Positions 1 to 6,220 of a stretch of DNA of 9,942 bases are shown here, piece by piece. The notes under the pieces are model-generated. The model saw only the letters and a list, made by a program, of their open reading frames with translations, was not told the DNA's origin and made no database searches. The stretch is from Deltaproteobacteria bacterium. Lineage in GTDB: Bacteria > Desulfobacterota > Dissulfuribacteria > Dissulfuribacterales > UBA3076. Each line of letters opens with the position of its first letter. The first letter of the stretch is position 1. The position numbers and the translations under genes were made by a program. Location of the stretch: the NCBI GenBank assembly GCA_013138705.1, contig WTCF01000009.1, positions 1-9,942 on the forward strand. Reading direction: 5' to 3'.

Positions 1-3000
1 TTGAGATATCCAAGCTCTTTACCCAGGTAAACGGCGAGGAGTCGCCTTGCCCCCTGCTGGGTTTTTGAAAGGGCTTCATCCTGATTAAGAAAAAGCCTTA
101 TACATACGCGGTCATTTTCTACAACAAGTCCTGGAAAGGCCTTTATGGGATTCTCCCGGTCTCCTGAAGAACTCATGACCGAACTCGGGAGATCCGGAAG
201 ATTCCCCAGGTTGAGCCCGGATACTTCCCACCTGGCCTTGAACTTTAACCATTCGGGATCATTTTGATCAAAAGTAGAAGGGGACTTTTGCCGGCTCTCC
301 TGTATGCGGTTGAGGTCATGCCCTGAATCAAGGACTTTTCCATTCCGGTCTATTACCTCGAATCTCATCAAGAGGTGATGGGGGATGTCCTCAGGTCCCG
401 GCCACATTTTCCTTTCTATATGTATGCCATATTGCTTTAAAAGTCCTTCCTGTAATGAGCGAAGCAGGCCCTTCTCTGTTTTTTTGAGTTTTTTGCCTAT
501 ATTTTCAGCGACCCTGGGTATTGGTACCAGGTGTTTGCGAATCTGCTTGGGCAATGATTTCAGGAGATAGGTGATCTTTTCCTGGAGCAGGCCTGGAATC
601 AACCACTCAAAGGGCTCAGGTGATAAAGAGCAAAGTATACCCGAAGGGATCTTTACAGTAACTCCATCCGCCTCATCTCCTGGACAAAAACGGTAACTTA
701 GAGAGAGTCTGTGTTCCGAGACCTTTATGTGTCCTGGAAACTGGACGACCACATCGGTATCCGGGATTGATCTGAGCAGATCTTCTTTTGTAAGGCATAG
801 AGCTGGAACGTCATTGTTGGCAATACGTAATGCCCTGGCAAGAGAACACTCATTACATATCACTTCAGACCCCGGGCTTTTCTTCCCCTTGCAGGCTTTG
901 TCCTTGAACAGTATTTTTTCTATCTCACTCAACCCTTGGTCATAAAAGGAATAGAGGATTTCCTCGTCTACCATGATGTCCCGCCGCCTGGTCCTGTCCT
1001 CCAGGTCCTGAACCTCTGAGATTAGTTCCATATTATGGACGACAAAGGGGTATTTGTTTTTAAACTCACCCGGAATCAGTGCTTGTCGTATAAAGATCTC
1101 CCTGGATTCGGTCGGATCAATTTTCCCGTATCTGACCTTTCGTCTTTCAACTATCGGGAGACCAAAGAGCGTGACCCTTTCCCATGCCATTACCTCTCCA
1201 CGGCGTTTTTCCCAATGTGGATCCGAATAGCAGTGTATACAAAGATCACCTGCCAGTTTTTCTATCCATTCGGGCTCAATGGCAGCCACTGTCCTGGCAA
1301 AAAGCCTGGATGTCCGTATGAGCTCTGTCGCCACTATCCACTTAGGGCCTTTTTTGTAAAGTGAGGAACCAGGAAAAAGGAAGACCTCTCTGCCACGGGC
1401 TGCGAGGTAGCGGGACCCCTCCTGCTTAAGGGCAACCTGCCCCAAAAAACCTGAAAGAACAGAACAATGAATGGACCTGTTGATTTGTTGATTGAGAGGG
1501 AATTTGGTGATTTGGGGGAATTCTTCCGATTCTCGGAGGATATCCATTATCTGATCATGGATATCCTTCCATTCCTGCATCCTGTTGTAGGAGAGGAAGT
1601 TCGCCCTGCAGTATTTTCGTATCTGATTCCTGCTGCGCCCGGCTTTCAGCTCTTTGTGATAGGCATTCCACATCTTGATAAAGGTTAGTAGATCCGAAGA
1701 AGGGTCCTTAAACGAGTTATGGGCCTGGTCTGCCTGGCTTTCTTTATCTGCCGGGCGTTCTCTAGGATCCTGGATACTCATGGCCGACGCAATTATGACA
1801 ACCTCTTTCAGTGCATTCTCATGCCGGGCCTCAATGATCATCCTGGAAATTCGCGGATCAAGAGGCAGCCTTGCCATAATTCGCCCTGTCCTGGTCAGTC
1901 TGCCTGCTGCATTGAGGGCCATCAATTCTCTCAGTGTGGTAAATCCCTCCTTTATGGCCTGGGAAGATGGGGCGTCCACAAAAGGAAATTTATCAACAGG
2001 CCCAAGTTTCATTGCGTAAAGACGCAGTATGACCTCGGCCAGATTTGATCTGCGGATTTCAGGCAAAGTGTATTCGGGCCGATCCTCGTAGTCCTCTTCG
2101 CTGTAAAGCCGAATACAAACCCCGGCATGGACTCTCCCTGCACGTCCTGCCCTTTGGTCCGCGCTGCCCCTTGATATGGGAACGATTGGAAGTGCCTTTG
2201 TGCGGGACCTGACGTTATAGCGGGCAATTCGAGCCAGACCCGAATCCACGACATACATGATTCCCGGAACTGTAATGGAGGTCTCGGCTACGTTCGTAGC
2301 CACTACGATCTTCTGAACAGGGGCTGCCTTGAATATGCGCTTCTGGTCAGAAGCGGCCAGTCTGCCGTACATGGGAAGTACCAGGGCCTCATCCTCGCAC
2401 CTGGCCTTCAGGATCTTGACGGTTTCCAGTATCTCCCTTTCTGTGGGAAGAAAGACAAGTATGTCACCAAAGGGATCTTTCCTCCTAATCTCCTCTGTTG
2501 CAAAAATAACCTTTTCAACAGTAGTTATATCAGCTTCTTCATCTTGTTCTGTAGGTTTGTACTGTATCTCCACGGGATAACCGCGACCTGCAATTTCTAT
2601 TACCGGGACCTTGCCGAATGCCTGGCAGAAATGTGCAGTGTCCATTGTGGCAGATGTGATAATGACCTTTAGTTCAGGCCTGGTTGGCAGGAGTCTTCTA
2701 AGTATCCCCAGGAGGAAATCTATATTGAGGCTTCTCTCATGGGCCTCATCTACAATTATGGTATCATACGCCCTGAGTTTGGGATCTTGCTGCACTTCAG
2801 CCAGGAGCATGCCATCTGTTACAAATTTGATCCTGGTTTCAGGTCCTGTACTGTCCTTAAAGCGTATTTTGTAGCCCACGAGTCTGGGTCCCTGAGGCCC
2901 CAGTTCTTCGGCAACTCTGGCAGCCACCGTAATAGCTGCCACCCTCCTGGGTTGTGTACAGGCGATCTTCCTATGCGTACCCCTTCCTGCTGCGAGGCAT

Positions 3001-3164
3001 ATTTTGGGCAATTGAGTGGTCTTCCCGGAACCTGTCTCCCCGCTGACAATTATGACCTGGTTCTGGCTTACAGCAGAGACCAGATCATCCCACACACTGC
3101 AGATGGGAAGACCGGGAAAACAATTAGGAATTAGGAATTTAAAATCAGGAATTCTAATCCTCAT
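1..3164 (-). CDS. hrpA: ATP-dependent RNA helicase HrpA (DEAH box), 3' end cut by window edge
   Basis: HrpA is a cytoplasmic DEAH-box helicase that unwinds RNA using ATP; in E. coli it has been linked to mRNA processing and to stalled or collided ribosomes. The minus frame is open without a stop for 1054 codons and runs off the window, so roughly 200-250 C-terminal residues are missing if it matches the E. coli length of about 1300. Visible motifs: Walker A GETGSGKT at residues 42-49, DEAH at 139-142 followed by ERSLNIDFLLG, a SATMD motif, ATNVAETSITVPG, and QRAGRAGR at 337-344. These are followed by the HA2-type region, an OB-like region and the start of the C-terminal DUF3418 region (RRLLAVYLG near the edge). 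The start is the ATG at 3164, with AGGAG only 2 nt upstream, which is unusually close. The conserved region begins almost at once (FPGLP at 16-20), so the N-terminal extension of about 80 residues in E. coli HrpA is absent. It is probably the last gene of the yacG block, 28 bp after the hydrolase stop. Confidence 0.95.
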   Translation of the reverse strand, partial: MRIRIPDFKFLIPNCFPGLPICSVWDDLVSAVSQNQVIIVSGETGSGKTTQLPKICLAAGRGTHRKIACTQPRRVAAITVAARVAEELGPQGPRLVGYKIRFKDSTGPETRIKFVTDGMLLAEVQQDPKLRAYDTIIVDEAHERSLNIDFLLGILRRLLPTRPELKVIITSATMDTAHFCQAFGKVPVIEIAGRGYPVEIQYKPTEQDEEADITTVEKVIFATEEIRRKDPFGDILVFLPTEREILETVKILKARCEDEALVLPMYGRLAASDQKRIFKAAPVQKIVVATNVAETSITVPGIMYVVDSGLARIARYNVRSRTKALPIVPISRGSADQRAGRAGRVHAGVCIRLYSEEDYEDRPEYTLPEIRRSNLAEVILRLYAMKLGPVDKFPFVDAPSSQAIKEGFTTLRELMALNAAGRLTRTGRIMARLPLDPRISRMIIEARHENALKEVVIIASAMSIQDPRERPADKESQADQAHNSFKDPSSDLLTFIKMWNAYHKELKAGRSRNQIRKYCRANFLSYNRMQEWKDIHDQIMDILRESEEFPQITKFPLNQQINRSIHCSVLSGFLGQVALKQEGSRYLAARGREVFLFPGSSLYKKGPKWIVATELIRTSRLFARTVAAIEPEWIEKLAGDLCIHCYSDPHWEKRRGEVMAWERVTLFGLPIVERRKVRYGKIDPTESREIFIRQALIPGEFKNKYPFVVHNMELISEVQDLEDRTRRRDIMVDEEILYSFYDQGLSEIEKILFKDKACKGKKSPGSEVICNECSLARALRIANNDVPALCLTKEDLLRSIPDTDVVVQFPGHIKVSEHRLSLSYRFCPGDEADGVTVKIPSGILCSLSPEPFEWLIPGLLQEKITYLLKSLPKQIRKHLVPIPRVAENIGKKLKKTEKGLLRSLQEGLLKQYGIHIERKMWPGPEDIPHHLLMRFEVIDRNGKVLDSGHDLNRIQESRQKSPSTFDQNDPEWLKFKARWEVSGLNLGNLPDLPSSVMSSSGDRENPIKAFPGLVVENDRVCIRLFLNQDEALSKTQQGARRLLAVYLGKELGYL

Positions 3165-3193
3165 TTCTCCTTTTTCATTCCTAATTCCTAATT
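3122..3193. repeat. Perfect 17-bp inverted repeat of AATTAGG heptads around the hrpA start
   Basis: The left arm (3122-3138) reads AATTAGGAATTAGGAAT and the right arm (3177-3193) is its exact reverse complement, with 38 bp between them. Each arm is a little over two copies of the heptad AATTAGG, and degenerate copies (AATCAGG, TAATCC) lie in the spacer. The right arm ends at the first base of the complement of the hydrolase stop codon. The left arm lies inside hrpA, encoding roughly residues 9-15. The spacer holds the hrpA ribosome binding site and ATG, so if the transcript folds here the initiation site sits in the loop. What the element is (REP-like or MITE remnant) is not known from the sequence. 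Confidence 0.85.
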
Positions 3194-3831
3194 CAAAATT
3201 CTGTAAGGTAGGGGTTGGTCTTTTTCTCTTGTCCAATAGTGGATGTGGGGCGGTCGCCGTAATCGTGCCCGGGAAGTACTATGGTGGAATCCGGAAGGGG
3301 AAAGATGTGGGTCTTGAGGGACTTGATCAAGGTCTCAAATGAGCCTCCCGGCAGATCCGTCCGGCCGACAGCACCAACAAAAAGGGTATCTCCGGTAATT
3401 ATATGGCCGTGCCCGTAAAGGCATACCGAGCCAGGCGAATGTCCTGGAGTGTGGATTACTTCAAACCTGAGATTGCCGACCTTGATCACATTTCCGTGGG
3501 CAATATATTCGTCTGCCGGAGGAGCCGGCTCAAAGCCCCACGCCCTGAACATTTCAGCTGTCTCAGGGTTTCTGAACATGATGTCGTCGGCTTTGTGCAT
3601 CAACACAGGTGCTCCGGTAAGGGCCTTCATTTTCTGATTTCCACTGGTGTGGTCCGGGTGACCATGGGTATTGACTATGTAACGCAGGGTGAGGCCGGAA
3701 TCAGTGATTTCTTTTGCCAGTTTTTCCTCACTCCCTGCAGGATCAACGATCATGGCCTCGCCCGTATCAGGGCATCCTATTATATAGGCCTGAACATCCA
3801 GAGGACCAACTGTATAAACTTTTAATATCAT
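3193..3831 (-). CDS. Metallo-beta-lactamase-fold hydrolase, glyoxalase II-like (GloC/YcbL type)
   Basis: This is a 212-residue cytoplasmic metallohydrolase of the metallo-beta-lactamase fold, in the branch that includes hydroxyacylglutathione hydrolase-like proteins of about 210 residues. The complete dinuclear metal set is present: HGHPDH at residues 56-61, His131 in HTPGHS, Asp148 in GDTLF and His189 in LPGHD. The ending TIGQEKKTNPYL is typical of the short glyoxalase II-like group, which lacks the long C-terminal helical domain of classical GloB. The start is the ATG at 3831, which overlaps the upstream flavoprotein stop as ATGA. A longer frame to 3897 exists but adds only residues that lie over the flavoprotein C-terminus. 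AAGGAG lies about 11 nt upstream. Coupling to a thiol-redox flavoprotein fits a low-molecular-weight thiol ester or persulfide substrate, but that is inference. It could equally be a generic thioesterase. No fused rhodanese domain is present. Confidence 0.9.
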   Translation of the reverse strand: MILKVYTVGPLDVQAYIIGCPDTGEAMIVDPAGSEEKLAKEITDSGLTLRYIVNTHGHPDHTSGNQKMKALTGAPVLMHKADDIMFRNPETAEMFRAWGFEPAPPADEYIAHGNVIKVGNLRFEVIHTPGHSPGSVCLYGHGHIITGDTLFVGAVGRTDLPGGSFETLIKSLKTHIFPLPDSTIVLPGHDYGDRPTSTIGQEKKTNPYLTEF

Positions 3832-4784
3832 CCGGTCTGCGTCTCCTTCCGTCTCCTTTTGAGTGCAAAGCTGCCTGCGGAAAGACCGGCGACGCAACCT
3901 TCACCCACGGCCTTTGCCATCTGAAAGGGAGGTCCGCATATGTCCCCTGCTGCATAGATGCCACCTATGTTGGTGGCCTGTTTTCTGTCAGTGACTATAT
4001 AAGTGAATTTTTCCGGATCCAGACTTACTCCCAGAAAAGCCGTAAGCTCCATGGCCCCTTTGGCGCCTTTTTCAATAAAGAGTCCGTCAAGGGAAAGTTC
4101 GGTGCCGTCACTGAGCACAACGCCATCCAGCTTGTCGGTGCCTCTTAGCTCCTTTACTTTGGACCCGGCAGCCATTATCACATTGCCTTTTTCCAGCTCT
4201 GCCTTGAGTGCAGGGTTCACCTTCAGATCTTTAGTTATTATAAGCGTTACCTCTTTAGCAATCTTACTCAGAGTGACTGCGCCATGGGCGGCAGCGCTCC
4301 CGTCTCCCACTACTGCCACCACAGCATCCCTATAGAAGTTTGCGTCACAGTCAACACAGTAGCTGATTCCTCTGCCGACCAGGTCCTTTTCTCCTTTAAG
4401 CCCGAGGCCTTTACGTGTCACTCCGGTTGAAATTATCAGGGCATATGTAGAGTAAGTCTTTCCGCTCTCAGTGGTTACCTGGTATGCATCCCCCTGAAGG
4501 ACAGCAGTTGTTATAACGTCTTCTTGAAGAAGTTCCGCCCCAAAATATTCTGCTTGCTGCATACCTGTTAATAGGAGCTCTTCTCCTGTTTTTACTCCTG
4601 GCACACAGCAGTAGTTTTCAATATGGGCCTTGTACAGGCTGCTGGATTCCGGACGGCCCAGTACCAGCACCCTGGCCTTTTTCCTTGCTGCATGAATTGC
4701 AGCCTGCAGACCGGCAGGTCCTGTCCCAAGAATAATTACGTCGTATGATGGGATAACTTTTTCGATTTTCTGGTCCATATTCAT
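3828..4784 (-). CDS. Thioredoxin reductase-like FAD/pyridine nucleotide-disulfide oxidoreductase with altered NADPH motif
   Basis: This is a 318-residue flavoprotein of low-molecular-weight thioredoxin reductase architecture. It has FAD-binding GTGPAG at residues 20-25, a redox-active CVDC pair at 143-146 in the usual place (SYCVDCDANFY), a second Rossmann motif GDGSAA at 160-165 and the closing FAD motif GIYAAGDI at 275-282. Such enzymes pass electrons from a reduced nucleotide through FAD to the Cys pair and on to thioredoxin or a related protein. The odd point is that the segment which reads HRRxxxR in NADPH-dependent enzymes is I183-T-K-D-L-K-V189 here, so the arginines expected to hold the NADPH 2'-phosphate are missing. 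NADH or another donor is therefore more likely. An extra Cys59-Cys60 pair follows IENY. No thioredoxin gene is seen nearby. The ATG at 4784 overlaps the yacG stop by ATGA, and its own stop overlaps the hydrolase start by ATGA. A second ATG two codons in (MNM) could also serve, with GGAAAG 6 nt before it. Confidence 0.85.
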   Translation of the reverse strand: MNMDQKIEKVIPSYDVIILGTGPAGLQAAIHAARKKARVLVLGRPESSSLYKAHIENYCCVPGVKTGEELLLTGMQQAEYFGAELLQEDVITTAVLQGDAYQVTTESGKTYSTYALIISTGVTRKGLGLKGEKDLVGRGISYCVDCDANFYRDAVVAVVGDGSAAAHGAVTLSKIAKEVTLIITKDLKVNPALKAELEKGNVIMAAGSKVKELRGTDKLDGVVLSDGTELSLDGLFIEKGAKGAMELTAFLGVSLDPEKFTYIVTDRKQATNIGGIYAAGDICGPPFQMAKAVGEGCVAGLSAGSFALKRRRKETQTG

Positions 4785-4972
4785 CTTTCCATTAATTCAT
4801 CTTCAGGTTTCATAGGGCTTGATATCTGGTATTCTTCCATAAACCATGCGCCAAGATCCATCATCTTGCACTTTTTACTGCAAAAAGGCCTATAGGGATT
4901 TTCCTCAAAAGAAATTGGCTTTCCACACCTGGGGCATTTAAATATTCTGGTATCAGTAAAACCTTTTTTCAT
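4781..4972 (-). CDS. yacG: YacG-family zinc protein (DNA gyrase inhibitor family)
   Basis: This is a 63-residue protein with one zinc site: Cys13-x2-Cys16 and Cys31-x3-Cys35, in the family pattern CPRCGKP...YRPFCSKKCKMMDLGAW. The RPFCS and DLGxW signatures after the first Cys pair are diagnostic of YacG. E. coli YacG binds GyrB and inhibits gyrase; the same role here is assumed from family membership. In E. coli the gene sits beside coaE and yacF, so its coupling to a thioredoxin reductase-like gene differs from that arrangement. The start is the ATG at 4972, because TTAAGG lies 6 nt upstream. An ATG five codons earlier (4987) has no clear ribosome binding site. The stop overlaps the next gene's start by ATGA. 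The C-terminal tail is acidic (PEDELMER), as in other members. Confidence 0.87.
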   Translation of the reverse strand: MKKGFTDTRIFKCPRCGKPISFEENPYRPFCSKKCKMMDLGAWFMEEYQISSPMKPEDELMER

Positions 4973-4978
4973 AAAGAA

Positions 4979-4984
4979 CCTTAA
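4979..4984 (-). promoter_or_regulatory. Ribosome binding site deciding the yacG start
   Basis: On the minus strand TTAAGG is followed by 6 nt and the ATG at 4972. The upstream in-frame ATG at 4987 is preceded only by AATTTATTCAAA, so the shorter 63-residue product is preferred. Confidence 0.6.
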
Positions 4985-4990
4985 CATTTT

Positions 4991-5021
4991 GAATAAATTC
5001 CGGCATCCTTTTGAATGCCGA
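4991..5021 (-). terminator. Weak hairpin terminator or attenuator after the SH3-protein gene
   Basis: On the minus strand TCGGCATTC-AAAA-GGATGCCGG folds into a 9-bp stem (5000-5008 with 5013-5021, two G-T pairs) and an AAAA loop, followed by AATTTATTC. The T-tract is broken, so termination would be partial. It lies just before the yacG ribosome binding site and could instead let some transcripts read through into the yacG block. Confidence 0.4.
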
Positions 5022-5034
5022 TGTCGAAACTGGG

Positions 5035-5102
5035 AATTCGAAATTTGAAATTAGGTAACGCATCTACATCTTTGTGTTTTTCCCAATTTCAAGTTTCAAA
5101 TT
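5035..5102. repeat. Imperfect 18-bp inverted repeat of GAAATTTGAAA type
   Basis: The left arm AATTCGAAATTTGAAATT (5035-5052) matches the reverse complement of the right arm (5085-5102, AATTTCAAGTTTCAAATT) at 16 of 18 positions, with 32 bp between the arms. Each arm is itself built of short GAAATT/TTGAAA units. It fills most of the gap between the SH3-protein gene and yacG and has no coding content. It resembles the heptad repeat at 3122-3193 in layout (arms of about 17-18 bp, spacer of about 35 bp) but not in sequence. Confidence 0.75.
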
Positions 5103-5126
5103 TCACTGCCAAATGTCTTTATCTTA

Positions 5127-5840
5127 TTAGATTTGAAGTGAAGGTCTGCGCTTACGTCCGCGGGTTGTTATAAAACCTATAATCCAACCAACTGTCAGGG
5201 TAAAGACACCGGCGAAAAACCACTTTATTTTGCTATTATCCCTGAGATGTTCATTTTCCTGCTCAGCTATGGTATATTTATGTTTTACTTCCTGAAGTTC
5301 CTTTGCTGTTTCTGAAAGGGCCGTCTTGAAATTTAGTACATCTGCAGCATCTTCTTTAAGGCTATCATAGCTATTTCTGATTTGGTCTCTGTCCAGAATA
5401 CAGGCTTTCAATTCCTGCTCATACTGATTCCGGGCCTCTGAGGCTTCATCCAGTTGTTCACTAATCTTGGTCGTCTGTTTTTTAAGTTGATCTCTCTCCA
5501 CCCGTAAAGAAGCGACCACGTCCTTCATAGGTGGGGAGGCGCTTAAATACCTTTTAGGCATCCAGCCTTTCTTATTATTGGATGTGCGTACCATGGCCCA
5601 GTCCCCGTCCTCTTTCAACAGTTGCACCCGACTACCGTTCATAATCACGGCAACAAGCCTGTACTCACTACCCTTACCACTTCTCACCGCGATCTCGGCG
5701 GTGGGTATTACGTATAGGTATTTAGCCAAAGCTGTTGTTGGGATACATAAAAAAACAAAGGCGACTGCTATTACGGAATACAACAGCATCAAGTAACCTG
5801 GCAGAGTCTTTAAATTCATTTCCATGAGCTTTATAGCCAT
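5127..5840 (-). CDS. YgiM-like SH3-domain, coiled-coil, membrane-anchored protein
   Basis: This is a 237-residue envelope protein with the layout of the YgiM/TIGR04211 family. A hydrophobic N-terminal segment at residues 16-34 ends in a plausible signal-peptidase site (TTALA/KY, after residue 39). A bacterial SH3 domain follows at about 41-99 (IAVRSGKGSEYRLVAVI...GWMPKRYLS). A charged heptad-like coiled coil runs from about 106 to 203, then one transmembrane helix at about 207-226 and a basic tail RGRKRR that suits the cytoplasmic side. SH3 domains of this kind often bind peptidoglycan, but the precise role is unknown. The start is the ATG at 5840, preceded by AGGAG 10 nt away and GAGGAA next to it. 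An in-frame TTG at 5879 would add 13 residues without a clear site. No lipobox is seen. It may be transcribed alone or read through into yacG, since a hairpin and an inverted repeat lie between them. Confidence 0.85.
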   Translation of the reverse strand: MAIKLMEMNLKTLPGYLMLLYSVIAVAFVFLCIPTTALAKYLYVIPTAEIAVRSGKGSEYRLVAVIMNGSRVQLLKEDGDWAMVRTSNNKKGWMPKRYLSASPPMKDVVASLRVERDQLKKQTTKISEQLDEASEARNQYEQELKACILDRDQIRNSYDSLKEDAADVLNFKTALSETAKELQEVKHKYTIAEQENEHLRDNSKIKWFFAGVFTLTVGWIIGFITTRGRKRRPSLQI

Positions 5841-5904
5841 TTCCTCTGTACTCCTAAAAAATAAAAGTCCGTATTTCAACTGTATCTGTAAATTTTGACC
5901 GAAT

Positions 5905-5941
5905 ATTATATACTATATATGGAGCCGCATGCAAAACTCAA
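5905..5941 (-). promoter_or_regulatory. Candidate sigma-70 promoter for the SH3-protein gene
   Basis: On the minus strand TTGAGT (complement of 5936-5941) is followed after 16 nt by TATATA (5914-5919), with a perfect TATAAT just beyond it (5905-5910). Either -10 is possible; TATATA has the better spacing. The leader to the ATG at 5840 would be about 60-70 nt. Confidence 0.45.
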
Positions 5942-6188
5942 GATTTTGTTCAAGGGCAAAGTGCGAGGAAGTGAAAAAACGCATAGAAAAAATACTTTTC
6001 TCAAATTCGAACTACGTGTATGTTTTTTTATGCCCTTAAAGATTATTTTGGGTTGATTCCTTTGGTATTTGTCTTGCGGCCAAGGGTTATGAAGAGTTAT
6101 AAAGAGCAGCAGTGTTCTGAATCCAAATCATCAGGATGCGATTTCTGAGTCATCATCCGTCCTGTTGAATTTTATCATTGATTCATTA

Positions 6189-6197
6189 TGGCATAAT
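6189..6197 (+). promoter_or_regulatory. Candidate extended -10 promoter for adk
   Basis: TGGCATAAT fits the extended -10 pattern TGn-TATAAT with one mismatch. No good -35 lies at 16-18 nt; TTGAAT at 6165-6170 is 21 nt away. The transcript would start near 6204, leaving a short leader with the ribosome binding site AAAAGGAG. A weaker alternative is TTGCGG (6074-6079), 18 nt, TATAAA (6098-6103). Confidence 0.3.
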
Positions 6198-6220
6198 AAA
6201 CATTAAAAAAGGAGTGGAGT

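Larger units (their letters stand above)
5841..6220. other. Divergent intergenic region, no gene seen
   Basis: This is 380 bp between the SH3-protein gene (minus) and adk (plus), AT-rich towards both ends. It holds a likely minus-strand promoter at 5905-5941, a near-perfect tandem decamer (GTTATGAAGA/GTTATAAAGA, 6086-6105) and an extended -10 candidate for adk at 6189-6197. No open frame with a ribosome binding site, no tRNA and no riboswitch fold that I recognise is present in the middle part (about 5950-6160). Confidence 0.6.

Noticed and set aside
385..3134. Many plus-strand open frames of 60-130 codons across this stretch, and minus-strand ones in other frames
   Set aside because: They lie over the continuous hrpA frame, which has all helicase motifs. 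They lack ribosome binding sites and recognisable domains.
3161..3178. Five-codon mini-frame (ATG AAA AAG GAG AAA TGA) overlapping the hrpA ATG
   Set aside because: It would look like a coupling peptide, but its own ribosome binding site is weak and so short a frame is easily formed by chance in A-rich sequence.
3832..3897. Longer N-terminus (22 extra residues) for the metallo-beta-lactamase-fold hydrolase
   Set aside because: The extension lies over the flavoprotein C-terminus, is Arg-rich and unlike the family. The ATG at 3831 forms an ATGA overlap and begins right at the conserved fold.
5952..6037. Seven-bp inverted repeat AAGGGCA/TGCCCTT in the divergent gap
   Set aside because: The 72-nt loop and short arms make a stable or meaningful structure unlikely; such pairs are expected by chance.
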